DNA of 64,000 bases from DASZBR01 sp033763845 (GCA_033763845.1 JANRJR010000070.1:32067-96066), one strand, 5' to 3'; counted from the stretch's first letter, positions 33,838-43,189 are shown. Numbers and translations: made by a program. The notes: generated by a model from the sequence alone, not told the origin.

Positions 33838-33848
33838 TAACTTTCTCC

Positions 33849-34724
33849 TCAAAGATTTTGATTAATGATAGTTACTTTAGATTGGCTATGACCAACCCCT
33901 AAAATTAACACCGCTTTTTTGAAAATCTTGTCGACAATAAAATAAGGTTTTTTGAAGCGATAATTAACCAGTGCTTTCGCATCACTGTCCGAATCTAAAA
34001 TAAATAATGCTGGCAAATCATCACTGCTGACACAATCAGGTACTTGAATATAGGTATGCACACCATCATCAAATATGCGTGTAGGCTTCCAACGAGGAGA
34101 ACTAAAAAATGATGTATCAACGCTATAATTAAAATTCATCTGGGCTAACTGAATATTAGGCAATGGCGTAATATTTTGTACCTCACTGGCTAAGTTTTTT
34201 TGAATGTCAGCCGGATACCAAAATTTTACGTTTCTTAAATATTTACCATTAGATGTCGAAACCAATTTAAGCGTATACATTCTCTTGTCGGTTGTAATAA
34301 CCATGTCTGTACTAATATTAGTCTGTGAAGGTTTAATCAAGATGTGCGCTTGCCGATTACTACCTGCACCCGAATACGCTAATGCATAAGACCATCGCAC
34401 TGGATCACCTGAACTTACATTAGTTACATTCTCGCCATCTTCCAAGGTAGCAACCGTTAATTCGAATGGACTTGTACTAATGATGGGTTGTGAAGCTTCA
34501 AAGGCAAATTGTTCAAATCCGCTCGTAATGATGTTCGGAGCTTTGCCGGTCTTTAAATACTGCTCATACGCTTGCTGAACCTTCTTATCATTACCATAAC
34601 TTAATTGATAATCAGATTTTGGAGGCGTAGGTTGAATAACAGCGGGTGTCTGAGATACATGATGTGTCGATGCGCACCCGCTTAGTATGGCTGCTACTGC
34701 TGAAACAAAAAGAACCTTCTTCAT
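33849..34724 (-). CDS. trbG: TrbG/VirB9 outer-membrane core protein
   Basis: About 291 residues from ATG 34724 (MKKVLFVSAVAAILSGCAS), an obvious lipoprotein signal with lipobox LSGC; AGGAG lies 9 nt upstream. The VirB9 pattern is clear: PFELTVATLEDGENV, GDPVRW, ILIKPS, TNMVITTDKR-like (here TDMVITTDKRMYTLKL) and the C-terminal PTRIFDDGVHTYIQVP segment that binds VirB7/VirB10. No separate TrbH/VirB7 lipoprotein gene is present, so its own lipid anchor may do that job. It ends 11 nt before trbI. Confidence 0.95.
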   Translation of the reverse strand: MKKVLFVSAVAAILSGCASTHHVSQTPAVIQPTPPKSDYQLSYGNDKKVQQAYEQYLKTGKAPNIITSGFEQFAFEASQPIISTSPFELTVATLEDGENVTNVSSGDPVRWSYALAYSGAGSNRQAHILIKPSQTNISTDMVITTDKRMYTLKLVSTSNGKYLRNVKFWYPADIQKNLASEVQNITPLPNIQLAQMNFNYSVDTSFFSSPRWKPTRIFDDGVHTYIQVPDCVSSDDLPALFILDSDSDAKALVNYRFKKPYFIVDKIFKKAVLILGVGHSQSKVTIINQNL

Positions 34725-34728
34725 ATGA

Positions 34729-35379
34729 TTATGCTCCTGTGCTTTGTGACCATGTGATAGTAGTGATATACAATCCAAACGGATTGTCATTAATAAATCT
34801 GGAATTAACTTGTCCGAATTGATACGTTAAATCTGCCATCCAACGTGTTTTAGATTCTTCCGATCCATCATTTGCACGTTTTGTTTCATCCCATACTACT
34901 TGCCAAGTGTTTTTCCCCAGCGGCATGGAATTCACTATATTCACGTCCACTTTATATTTCTGAGCGTTTTCTAGTGGATTATATTGTTGGTAGTAATCAT
35001 GAAGGGTCTTAATCGCGCTATCACCTGCATACGCATACACTTTATTTAATATTTCTTTCTCAGCTTCAGGATCAGACAAAATAGTGCGCGAATTAATGAT
35101 GAATTGATTAGCTACAAAATTAACAATTTTTTCATTATGAATAGACGTTGAAGAAAGTGGCTGCATGGCGTAGGGCATCCCGTTATTGGTATCAATTACA
35201 AAAGGTTGAATCCGTGAAGACATGGCTAATACTGTCAGTGCTAATGCTAAAATGACTACGGCGATAAGTGAGATTAACATTGCGATTTGGTAATTCTTCT
35301 TAGATTTTGCAATATTCATATATCTATCATCCCACTCTTTTTTTCCTGCAGCACCTTCAATGTATGGATTGTTACTCAT
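34729..35379 (-). CDS. trbF: TrbF/VirB8 inner-membrane assembly protein
   Basis: 216 residues: short cytoplasmic N-terminus, one transmembrane helix (AMLISLIAVVILALALTVLA), then the periplasmic VirB8 NTF2-like domain (VNFVANQFIINSRTILSDPE, TWQVVWDETKR, SKTRWMADLTYQF). The C-terminal NDNPFGLYITTITWS is a strong TrbF signature. The first 4 nt overlap the end of trbL, and the gene ends 4 nt before trbG. Confidence 0.95.
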   Translation of the reverse strand: MSNNPYIEGAAGKKEWDDRYMNIAKSKKNYQIAMLISLIAVVILALALTVLAMSSRIQPFVIDTNNGMPYAMQPLSSTSIHNEKIVNFVANQFIINSRTILSDPEAEKEILNKVYAYAGDSAIKTLHDYYQQYNPLENAQKYKVDVNIVNSMPLGKNTWQVVWDETKRANDGSEESKTRWMADLTYQFGQVNSRFINDNPFGLYITTITWSQSTGA

Positions 35380-36314
35380 AGTTTCTCCTTAGATTTAATA
35401 AATGATTGTGCAATAGGTTTAATTAATGGCTTTGCATTAGGACTAATTAGCGGCTTCAAAAGATTAACCGCAGATTTTACATATTGAGCTGTCGCCATAG
35501 TTAATGCGGCACTCTCCATATGCGAATCATTTGACACTGCAAATCCAACAATTCTCGCCAAATGATCAGGAAGAGTTTTAGATAATGACCAGAACAATAA
35601 GACTGCCGTTAATAACCACCAGTAATCATCAAAGCTTGTTTCTTGCTGAGGCAATAACGCTTCAATATTCAGAATAACTCTCATACCTGTGCCTATTACT
35701 AAATACAATCCAAGTAATTTTGCACAGTTAGCAATAATGGCTTCCAACATGTTGTGGGCTATTTTTGAGGTTGCACTTAATGCTGCAAAACCCAGAAAAA
35801 AACTAGACACTGCGACTAAAGCTGTTGTTTCAATAATCGTTGCAGCTAATCGCAAAGCAATACTCATAAATACAAAAATAATAACTAAATAAACCACTAT
35901 TATAATGATTGCACCAAACGTAATTTTTAAAATATTAAATGATTTAACAGGTGCTAAAACCTTATTCGCTAAAGCTATGCCATCATTCACAATGGAAGAA
36001 GGATCGCTAGGAGATTGTGTAAGCGTTTCTCCCATAGACTGCGCGCTTTGCAGCATACTCATTAACCATTGATGATTTATCATAAGCGCATAAAAAATCA
36101 TCGTTATTAAAAATTTCTTTAAAAATTGTACGAGCGCTTGATCAAATTCTCCCTTTTCAAAAGCAAGCCATAACCAAAACCACATCATATTAATCACAAG
36201 AAACCCACAAAAAATCCATTGCCCCCATTGAGTAAACTGTGATGCAAATCCTGTAAGCGCTGATAAATAAGTGCTTACAGAAGTACTTAACGCACCTGAT
36301 AAAACACTATTCAT
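35376..36314 (-). CDS. trbL: TrbL/VirB6 polytopic inner-membrane protein
   Basis: 312 residues with about six hydrophobic segments (for example WIFCGFLVINMMWFWLWLAF, FGAIIIIVVYLVIIFVFMSI, WWLLTAVLLFWSLSKTLP) and the WxW/LPDHLA signature near the C-terminus. It is shorter than RP4 TrbL (528 residues), mainly at the C-terminus, which is common in compact elements. It overlaps trbJ and trbF by 4 nt each. It forms the inner-membrane part of the DNA channel. Confidence 0.9.
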   Translation of the reverse strand: MNSVLSGALSTSVSTYLSALTGFASQFTQWGQWIFCGFLVINMMWFWLWLAFEKGEFDQALVQFLKKFLITMIFYALMINHQWLMSMLQSAQSMGETLTQSPSDPSSIVNDGIALANKVLAPVKSFNILKITFGAIIIIVVYLVIIFVFMSIALRLAATIIETTALVAVSSFFLGFAALSATSKIAHNMLEAIIANCAKLLGLYLVIGTGMRVILNIEALLPQQETSFDDYWWLLTAVLLFWSLSKTLPDHLARIVGFAVSNDSHMESAALTMATAQYVKSAVNLLKPLISPNAKPLIKPIAQSFIKSKEKL

Positions 36315-37039
36315 CTGGAAAAATCCGAAAGATGAACTTGGTGACCAGAACCACCATATGGGACGAAATGTGTGCTTCCATTTTTAATCATTTGATTTAA
36401 CCCTGCTTCATTGCTGGCCTCTGTCTGTAATTGTTGAGCGTAATACTCATTTTGAGCATTTGATTGCGACATCATCGTTTGTCGAAGTAATTGAAGTTGT
36501 GAAACAACTTCCGTAGAAATTTGGGCTGATGCTTGTATAGCTTGAGTTTGACCATGCGCATTTTGTATTTGTGATTGTAGGAACGCGATTCTTTTCGGTT
36601 CATTGGCAAAATCCTCCGCACTAATATTTAATGATTGAAGTGTCCCGTTCAGAGTATTCATTGTAGTAGTCATGTTTTGCTGGTATTGCTGATTGAAATC
36701 TTGAGGGGGTTGATATCCTGGATACGCTTTTTGAAACTGACTACCAACGTTTTGAGCACTATATGAAATGCCATTTGCAGACTGAATTACATTACCTAGT
36801 TCATTAATTTGTTGTGATACATTACTCCACTGGTACTGATCACCGCCCAATGTCTTAATGGCATTCAATGATTGCTGTAAATAACTCGCTTGCTGCTGCA
36901 ATATTTCAATCTGAGAAACAAGCTGAAGATAATTTTGAACAGTCTCACCATACACAGCAGCATCAAATACCGCCCACTGCGCATAAGAACTCATAGGAAA
37001 AAATAGACATAAAATTAAAGTAATTATTGTTTTATACAT
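36311..37039 (-). CDS. trbJ: TrbJ/VirB5 minor pilus protein
   Basis: 242 residues with a signal peptide (MYKTIITLILCLFFPMSSYA, cleavage near residue 20), then WAVFDAAVYGETVQNYLQLV and long Gln-rich helices typical of TrbJ/VirB5 (QIEILQQQASYLQQSLNAIK). It is thought to sit at the pilus tip. It overlaps trbE by 16 nt and trbL by 4 nt. There is no room for trbK (entry exclusion), which follows trbJ on Ti and RP4. Confidence 0.9.
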   Translation of the reverse strand: MYKTIITLILCLFFPMSSYAQWAVFDAAVYGETVQNYLQLVSQIEILQQQASYLQQSLNAIKTLGGDQYQWSNVSQQINELGNVIQSANGISYSAQNVGSQFQKAYPGYQPPQDFNQQYQQNMTTTMNTLNGTLQSLNISAEDFANEPKRIAFLQSQIQNAHGQTQAIQASAQISTEVVSQLQLLRQTMMSQSNAQNEYYAQQLQTEASNEAGLNQMIKNGSTHFVPYGGSGHQVHLSDFSR

Positions 37040-39411
37040 TGTATTAACTCCTCTCCTTTTTCTTTAGAAAGCCCGATGTAATCAAGAGCTACACTCCCCG
37101 TGTTAAAACCTAAATCAATTAAACGATTACCTTCTGGGGTTACCACGTAATAATCTTTTTTGGTTTGCGCATCTTTAATAATTTGAATCTGCCTATCGTT
37201 TAATCCCATTTTTGAATACAGCGATTTCATCGACTCATCCATATCAGGATTAGGTAAATAAATTTTAGTTGGGCAAGATTCAAGAATTGATGCAGTTAAC
37301 TGTGTTAATGATTGCGTAGTTGGATCATATAAATCAGATAAAGATGTAGTAACAAAAACTAATCGCCCATTACCTTTACGAAGTGTCTTCTGCCAATCCA
37401 AGAGCTGTTCTGCAAATACAGGATGTTTACTAAATCGCCAGAACTCTTCAATCGGAATAAGTGTAGGATATTTACCCTTACTTTCTTCAATATACTGACT
37501 AATATGATTAAAAATATGCATTAAGACAGGTAAATAAATATCAGGCTTTTGAGCCAACAACCAGTTCATTTCAAACGTATGCAGATAACCTAAACTACTC
37601 AAACCATCTGATTCTGCATCCATTAATTTGAATGAGCCGTCCAACGTATAAAACTGCAAAGCGTTTTTAACATCTGAATTCTGAACAATGTTTCTAAAAA
37701 CAGTTATGTTGCGATTATGAATTTGCGTATTTTCAGAAAGTGCATTAATCGCATCACTGATAGCCTTTCTAACATCAGGATTTAATTTGATCTCTTGAAG
37801 CTGGACCAAACACTCAATAAACTGCGCTGCGCGCAATTTTTGTGAAGACGTGGAAAGATCTGCTAGAGGGCTAAAAGATAATTCATCAGCGTTTCCTATA
37901 TCATAATGTCGCCCATCCAGTGCATACGTTAATGCTTTATGAGAATAATCTTTATCGAAGGCAAATATTTTTGATCCTTCATATCGCAAAAATTGAGCCA
38001 ATAGAAACTGTAAAAAAGTCGATTTACCACTTCCTGTTGGGCCAACCACCAAAATATGCCCCACATCTCCGACGTCACAGTGAAACCGAAATGGCGTATA
38101 TCCTGATGTTTTTGCATAAAATACAGGTGGAGAGTTTTTGGGTAACAAAGATGCCGTTGGTGTAATCGCATTCCCTGTCCAAAGTGTATGTAACGGCAGA
38201 ACATGAGCGAGATTATAAGAATCAATAAATAATCGTCTGACATTAGCACTTCCATGCCCTGGAATACTTCCCAACCAAGCATCGAGCGCATTTACGTCTT
38301 CGAGATGTAAATTAAAACCTTTTTTTTCTAAATAATTCTGAAGACTTTTTACCGCTTGAATTATTATGTTTTGATCTTCATTCATAATAACAATGCTGCT
38401 GGTCCAATAACCAAAACGCGTACTGTGATTACTATTGGAGGTAAGAGCGACTTGAGTTTCATCAACCATTTCAACTGCATCTTGGTTAACTTTACTGCTT
38501 GGCTTTGAGAATAATGCCTCTTTCACTGTTCCCAATAATCCTTTAATTTTATTGTGCCAATGTTTTTGAAAACGTTTAATTTCAATATCTGCCGTTGTTT
38601 CACTTAAAGGAATAAATCGATTTGACCAACGATAAACTAGGGGATATGTGCTCATTTCCTCTAATAAGCCTGGTTGCGTGTGTTGATTTACATAACCCAA
38701 GACAGACAAGACATAAATATACTTATTGCCAATTTTAGGAATATATCCACCAACTAATTGTTTACGGCCTAAAAGTATATCGACAAAACAAGGGGAGTCA
38801 GGAAGAGCTAGGGGCAACAACTCTCCTGTAATACATGTATTTAGAAATCTTAGTAAACCCTCGTAATTTAATTTCACAAACTTTAATTGTGTGTTCAATA
38901 ATCCAAGACATCTTTCAATGGTTTCGAGGAATTGTCTGAGTAACTTCGTTAAGTCCTGAGAATCCTCTGTGCTAGGCAAATTTTCGACAAACCAATGCTT
39001 GGTTGTTTTTACTAGTGGCATCGGGAATTTCCACACAAAAGTTATGTATTGAAGATTTTCGTAATGCGCTCCCTCTTGTTGATAATTACCCCGCCTTTCA
39101 TCATCAATACGTTTCGCCACATCGCTTTTAAAGAAATTCAATTCGGGATTCGGGTAATCATTACTGGGAATACGTAATTCATCGACATGGATCATCCAAC
39201 CATCTTCAAGTGTGAGCATTGTACGGTTGACTGCATTGCTTAAGGCTTCCAATTCGCTTGGAGTGGCTGAATTAATATCAGGTGCACGAAATTGATAGGT
39301 CACTAAAAATGCACCGTCTTTATTGATAAGAATTCCATCATCAACAAAGTGTGCATAGTTCAATAAATCTGGAACGCCTTGCTCTTTGCTTAAATGTTCT
39401 GACAATATCAT
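37024..39411 (-). CDS. trbE: TrbE/VirB4 mating-pore ATPase
   Basis: 795 residues, normal for TrbE. Walker A VVGPTGSGKSTFLQ follows FRFHCDVGDVGHIL. Walker B is LIPIEEFWRF (with E for the more usual D), followed by KGNGRLVFVTTSLSDL and SCPTKIYLPNPDM. The N-terminal ~400 residues are the CagE/TrbE domain. It powers pilus assembly and substrate transfer. GAGGAG lies before the ATG, 13 nt after trbD. Confidence 0.97.
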   Translation of the reverse strand: MILSEHLSKEQGVPDLLNYAHFVDDGILINKDGAFLVTYQFRAPDINSATPSELEALSNAVNRTMLTLEDGWMIHVDELRIPSNDYPNPELNFFKSDVAKRIDDERRGNYQQEGAHYENLQYITFVWKFPMPLVKTTKHWFVENLPSTEDSQDLTKLLRQFLETIERCLGLLNTQLKFVKLNYEGLLRFLNTCITGELLPLALPDSPCFVDILLGRKQLVGGYIPKIGNKYIYVLSVLGYVNQHTQPGLLEEMSTYPLVYRWSNRFIPLSETTADIEIKRFQKHWHNKIKGLLGTVKEALFSKPSSKVNQDAVEMVDETQVALTSNSNHSTRFGYWTSSIVIMNEDQNIIIQAVKSLQNYLEKKGFNLHLEDVNALDAWLGSIPGHGSANVRRLFIDSYNLAHVLPLHTLWTGNAITPTASLLPKNSPPVFYAKTSGYTPFRFHCDVGDVGHILVVGPTGSGKSTFLQFLLAQFLRYEGSKIFAFDKDYSHKALTYALDGRHYDIGNADELSFSPLADLSTSSQKLRAAQFIECLVQLQEIKLNPDVRKAISDAINALSENTQIHNRNITVFRNIVQNSDVKNALQFYTLDGSFKLMDAESDGLSSLGYLHTFEMNWLLAQKPDIYLPVLMHIFNHISQYIEESKGKYPTLIPIEEFWRFSKHPVFAEQLLDWQKTLRKGNGRLVFVTTSLSDLYDPTTQSLTQLTASILESCPTKIYLPNPDMDESMKSLYSKMGLNDRQIQIIKDAQTKKDYYVVTPEGNRLIDLGFNTGSVALDYIGLSKEKGEELIQCIKQ

Positions 39412-39424
39412 TAATATTAACTCC

Positions 39425-39754
39425 TCAAACCAATCCCTTTTGTCCTTGATAAACTGGAACGCTGGGCTTTACTAATCGAATCGATGCATGAATCCCAGAC
39501 TGTGGTGCGTAATAGTTTTTGTATCTGATATGGCGCAAATAGATTTTCAGTAATTGAGGATCTGATCGGGTAATAAAAATTCCACCGATATATCCAACCA
39601 AAAATATGACAACAGCAACAATATCCATTCCAAATGAAAATCGGGCTGAATAAGCTATTGGCGCACAAAGTCCTAAGAGTAAAAAGAATAGTTGCCTATC
39701 AATACCTATAATCTGAAACTGTCGATTTAAGGATTTAAAATACAGCGCTTCCAT
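39425..39754 (-). CDS. trbD: TrbD/VirB3 inner-membrane protein
   Basis: 109 residues, two hydrophobic helices (RQLFFLLLGLCAPIAYSARF and DIVAVVIFLVGYIGGIFI) followed by the conserved DPQLLKIYLRHIRYKNYYAP segment. This is the layout of VirB3/TrbD. It overlaps trbC by 1 nt and precedes trbE. Confidence 0.92.
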   Translation of the reverse strand: MEALYFKSLNRQFQIIGIDRQLFFLLLGLCAPIAYSARFSFGMDIVAVVIFLVGYIGGIFITRSDPQLLKIYLRHIRYKNYYAPQSGIHASIRLVKPSVPVYQGQKGLV

Positions 39755-40098
39755 TAAAACGTAGCTCCTGTACCAAACAATAAAATCACAGCTGTTGGCG
39801 CGGCTAGTGCAAGCGATATAAAAAATACAATATTGATGAACCGTTTAATTCCGTCACTCCATTCGCCAAAAGCTAACATCAGACAAGTTGCCATAAGTAA
39901 AATAATGGCTATATCAAAAATGGCAGATATAAAGCTTGCTTTGAATTCATCGAGAGCTGTATTAAAAGGTAAATTACCAACAGAACTTGCATAAGACGGC
40001 GTACAAATTACGAATAAACAGAAGCCCAGCCAAAAATATTTAAATACTCTTTTTAAATCATTCAGACAGCCCAAGTTTCGTAAGAATAAATTTTTCAT
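39754..40098 (-). CDS. trbC: TrbC/VirB2 major pilin precursor
   Basis: 114 residues: long signal sequence ending at CTPSYASS, an NLPFNTALDEFKASF stretch and two hydrophobic helices (FISAIFDIAIILLMATCLML, INIVFFISLALAAPTAVILL) separated by FGEWSDGIKRF, as in VirB2/TrbC pilins. Its start overlaps the end of trbB by 41 nt. Confidence 0.92.
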   Translation of the reverse strand: MKNLFLRNLGCLNDLKRVFKYFWLGFCLFVICTPSYASSVGNLPFNTALDEFKASFISAIFDIAIILLMATCLMLAFGEWSDGIKRFINIVFFISLALAAPTAVILLFGTGATF

Positions 40099-41026
40099 TA
40101 TTAATTTCCTTCACTGCACAAATTTCAGAAACAAACCCCTTTTGCGAACCTATCTTTGTCACAAAAACGACCGCATCTATGGTGTGGCGAATAAGTGATA
40201 AAGGGGGATGAGATAAACCTGCTTCCACGGCCAGATCTGAGATTCGTTGAATCGCTTCGACACACCCATTGGCATGAACGGTACAGATACCTCCAGGGCA
40301 TCCTGTATTCCACGCCTTCAACATATCTAATGCCTCAGCACCGCGGACTTCACCGACAAGAATTCGGTCGCCACGCATTCGCATTGCTGTTCGGACAAGC
40401 GATGTCATAGAAACACTCTCTGATGTCACCATCGAGACTTTATTAGGTGCTGTACATTGAAGTTCTGGGGTATCTTCTAGAATAATGATGCGCTGAGAAG
40501 GATCACATCGAACAATTTCGGAAATTAAGGCATTAGTGAAAGTTGTCTTACCTGAACCCGGTCCACCACACACCAAAATATTTTTACGATCAGAAACTAA
40601 ATCTTTTAAAACAATGCATTGCTCTTCCGTTAATCGTTCAGAAAGATAATAGTCATCAAGAGTAAAAACCATTTCAGATTTTTTACGGATCGTAAAACAA
40701 GGATTTGCAACGATAGGAGGAATTTGACCTGTAAATCTTTCTCCTCGTAATTCTCGATAGTAAGGTAATTCCGCTTCAAGCCGTGGATTTTGTTCAGATA
40801 TCACTACCCCTTGTATTCCTGCCACACAATTTAAAATTGCATGCGCATGAACCGAAGAAATTCTTCCCTCCTCTACTAATCCATCCTTAACACTATCTAC
40901 CCACAATGATCCGTCCGGATTTAACATGACTTCATTAATATCTTTATCTGCAAGAAATGAAATTATTTTGTCGCCTAGATCTTGATGTAACTTACTGAAT
41001 AAACGTTGTTGACTCTCTGTCAGCAT
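40058..41026 (-). CDS. trbB: TrbB/VirB11 transfer ATPase
   Basis: About 322 residues from ATG 41026 (MLTESQQRLF). Walker A VCGGPGSGKTTFTNAL, Asp box ILEDTPELQ, Walker B GDRILVGEVRGAEALD and His box GGICTVHANG are all present. It is a hexameric ATPase switching between pilus assembly and DNA export. The longer reading from 41068 would start inside a terminator-like hairpin, so the ATG at 41026 (GGGGA upstream) is preferred. First gene of the trb operon. Confidence 0.96.
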   Translation of the reverse strand: MLTESQQRLFSKLHQDLGDKIISFLADKDINEVMLNPDGSLWVDSVKDGLVEEGRISSVHAHAILNCVAGIQGVVISEQNPRLEAELPYYRELRGERFTGQIPPIVANPCFTIRKKSEMVFTLDDYYLSERLTEEQCIVLKDLVSDRKNILVCGGPGSGKTTFTNALISEIVRCDPSQRIIILEDTPELQCTAPNKVSMVTSESVSMTSLVRTAMRMRGDRILVGEVRGAEALDMLKAWNTGCPGGICTVHANGCVEAIQRISDLAVEAGLSHPPLSLIRHTIDAVVFVTKIGSQKGFVSEICAVKEINNEKFILTKLGLSE

Positions 41027-41043
41027 AAAAAATCCCCATAAAA

Positions 41044-41075
41044 AAACCCGATGGAGAATGACCCCCATCGGGTTT
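41044..41075 (-). terminator. Terminator-like hairpin in the leader of the trb operon
   Basis: On the minus strand an 11-bp perfect inverted repeat (AAACCCGATGG and CCATCGGGTTT, 10-nt loop) is followed directly by a run of seven T. This is the form of an intrinsic terminator. It ends only about 18 nt before the trbB ATG, so transcripts from any upstream promoter must read through it. It may end transcription of the ankyrin gene, act as an attenuator of trb, or both. Confidence 0.75.
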
Positions 41076-41101
41076 GGACAATAGAAAAACAGTGTGAAGA
41101 A

Positions 41102-41131
41102 TTTATATCAGATGTGATTTAACACTTGCAA
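41102..41131 (-). promoter_or_regulatory. Candidate promoter for the trb operon
   Basis: On the minus strand: TTGCAA, 18-nt spacer, TATAAA with a TGA just before it (TGATATAAAT). The predicted transcript would start near 41095, giving a ~70-nt leader that contains the terminator-like hairpin. A second TTGCAA lies about 22 nt further upstream and may be part of an operator. Confidence 0.5.
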
Positions 41132-41223
41132 TCAAAATCGTATGGTTTGCAATATTTTTAATATTCTTTAATCCAAATTGAGTGAAACTCATACAAAATA
41201 AAAAAAGCCGATGATTATTTAAG

Positions 41224-42666
41224 TTACTTTTTCAAAAAATTTAGCAGTTCACCTTCTTCTTTAATGGCATATTTATTAGGAAAATTTGGGTTTCGGTAAC
41301 ATACCGAGTTCCTAGTAACAAAAAACAAAGTACGCGGTGGTATATTATCAAATTGATTTGAAAAAATTTTGGATTTAGTATACCAATCCGATCCATGAGC
41401 CTTTCTTGCCTTCGTATCAGAATGTAACATAAAAATTTGTGACTTTTTTAAATCCAGGGGTTGGTGGTGCGTATGTTCTCGAGCAAGATACGTTTGATAA
41501 AACGGAGTATTTAGAGTCTTACGTCTATGAGGTTCTTTACGATAATCACTATGGGTAGGCTCACGACTCGAGCTGGCGCGTATAACAACTCGGAAATGGC
41601 TTGGGCTTAAAATAAAATCGCATTCCTTAGCTACAGCTTTCAATACTTGCGGAAATGTAACTTCAAATTTGTAAGTAGCAGACTCACAACCATCGCATAC
41701 ATCTTGAGATGAGTGGAAATCCAAAATACAGGCATATAATTTACGCACATCTCCCGATTTTATCTTAAACATATTTCTGAAATATTGAAGAAGACTTTTA
41801 AGATTTTCTTCAATTAACAATACATCATAAAGATTGGCGTCACTATGTCCGCTTGTAGCTCGATGAAACGGCAGTTTAGCCTGAGTCTTAACAACGTCAT
41901 CGATATAAATGGGAACAGAAAAAAATCGACGTTGAATCTTTTGAGGTACATGAGATTCTATGCCCATAACAAAACCAATATTCGCAATTATATAATTTTC
42001 AGCTTGAAGTTGAGGGGGATACTCTGACCAAGCTGGTTTATATAAATTAGCAGGGGTAGATAAAGCTGCCCCACGTGCTGCCTCATACTGATTAGCGACA
42101 ATAGCTTCATCTAAGGCGGCTCTATCATGAATAGATTGTCCATTGAAAGATGATCTATCTTCAATGTAGCAAACTTTTGCTGCATGTTTACTGCCATATA
42201 TTAACGTAAAATTTTGAGTGAAGATTATTCCTGCGCCATACCCACCTATGTTTGACTCATCTTGCACCATTTTAGCAACAGCAAGCTGATGTGAGTCCAG
42301 TAATTTTTGATTTTCAAACTCCCAAACATCTCTTTTTTTTCTATCAACAAGATTTTTTGAAAAGAAACAATATCCCCAATCAACATCTTCTGGCAACTTA
42401 TCCTGCTTATTACGAACATTGTGGACAAAGTTAATTGTAGAAAAAAGCACACATTCAATGAGATCTCTTACACCGGTTCTTGCAGCAGCATGACAAATGG
42501 TATCAGCATTTTCATCTTGTATAACTGCTCTAATCCTTGGTGCTTCTCCATTTTTTCGAGCGGCTTCCTCTTTACGGATGATATCCCGTACATCATCTGT
42601 ACTCTTGCTTTTAATAGCGGCAAAAAGATTTTTTTCCTCTTCACTGAGTGCGTTCATTTCTTGCAT
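41224..42666 (-). CDS. Putative effector: ankyrin-like N-terminus and deaminase-like motif
   Basis: 480 residues. NADTICHAAARTGVRDLIEC (about 53-72) fits one ankyrin repeat. SGHSDANLYDVLL (H274, D276) and, 48 residues on, SSQDVCDGCES (C324, C327) resemble the HxE...CxxC zinc site of cytidine-deaminase-fold proteins, but with Asp where the catalytic Glu is expected. The tail EEGELLNFLKK is Glu-rich, like the E-block secretion signals of Dot/Icm substrates. There is no signal peptide or membrane helix. It lies alone between the replication module and trb. The deaminase link is tentative; a non-catalytic zinc domain is the main alternative. Confidence 0.5.
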   Translation of the reverse strand: MQEMNALSEEEKNLFAAIKSKSTDDVRDIIRKEEAARKNGEAPRIRAVIQDENADTICHAAARTGVRDLIECVLFSTINFVHNVRNKQDKLPEDVDWGYCFFSKNLVDRKKRDVWEFENQKLLDSHQLAVAKMVQDESNIGGYGAGIIFTQNFTLIYGSKHAAKVCYIEDRSSFNGQSIHDRAALDEAIVANQYEAARGAALSTPANLYKPAWSEYPPQLQAENYIIANIGFVMGIESHVPQKIQRRFFSVPIYIDDVVKTQAKLPFHRATSGHSDANLYDVLLIEENLKSLLQYFRNMFKIKSGDVRKLYACILDFHSSQDVCDGCESATYKFEVTFPQVLKAVAKECDFILSPSHFRVVIRASSSREPTHSDYRKEPHRRKTLNTPFYQTYLAREHTHHQPLDLKKSQIFMLHSDTKARKAHGSDWYTKSKIFSNQFDNIPPRTLFFVTRNSVCYRNPNFPNKYAIKEEGELLNFLKK

Positions 42667-42802
42667 GGCTCAACCCTCGCTGCTATAAAAAAATAGTAAA
42701 ACTGCTGCGGTACATCCAATTTTACCATTAAAAATGGCCTCCCCATGTAATAGTGTTTCTATAAAAAATGCAACCCCCAAATTTCCTTAAATTATGGCTT
42801 TA

Positions 42803-43189
42803 TCATAGAGTACATATTTTACCTGCAAGCCAAGACTTAGCCGTTTGCACATACATGTTATATTGAGTGTAAGAAATTTTTAATTTTTTTGCACTCTCAC
42901 GAAAACTTAACCTTTCAAGGTAATACATTCGTAGAGCATTTGCCATTGCAGGCTTATACCTCGCCATTTCAGTTACCAATTTTTCCATTTCTTGTGCAGA
43001 CTCATTAGTGTCGACAGTTTTGAAAAATCTACTATTTCGGTTAATACTTTTTCCATCCATAAACATTGCGATAGATGATTCACGCTGATAACCAATATTT
43101 AAAAAATTGCCAGTATTTAACCACTCCGCCCATTCCTGAAGACGATAGTCGAGATAATCATCTAGCTGATTTTCATTCAACAATGGCAT
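42803..43189 (-). CDS. Phage antiterminator-like / sigma-region-4-like protein
   Basis: About 128 residues from ATG 43189 (MPLLNENQLDDYLDYRLQEW), which has a perfect AAGGAG 7 nt upstream; the longer reading is not needed. The C-terminal MYYLERLSFRESAKKLKISY then TQYNMYVQTAKSWLAG is a helix-turn-helix of the sigma-70 region 4 / phage Q-type antiterminator kind. The start overlaps the preceding gene by 17 nt. Last gene of the replication-like module; it may control downstream late genes. Confidence 0.6.
   Translation of the reverse strand: MPLLNENQLDDYLDYRLQEWAEWLNTGNFLNIGYQRESSIAMFMDGKSINRNSRFFKTVDTNESAQEMEKLVTEMARYKPAMANALRMYYLERLSFRESAKKLKISYTQYNMYVQTAKSWLAGKICTL

Noticed and set aside
32734..41026. 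Dot/Icm (type IVB) secretion system
   Set aside because: All nine genes match the trb/VirB (type IVA conjugation) set; no icm/dot genes are in the window, so how the effector-like proteins would be delivered is unknown.
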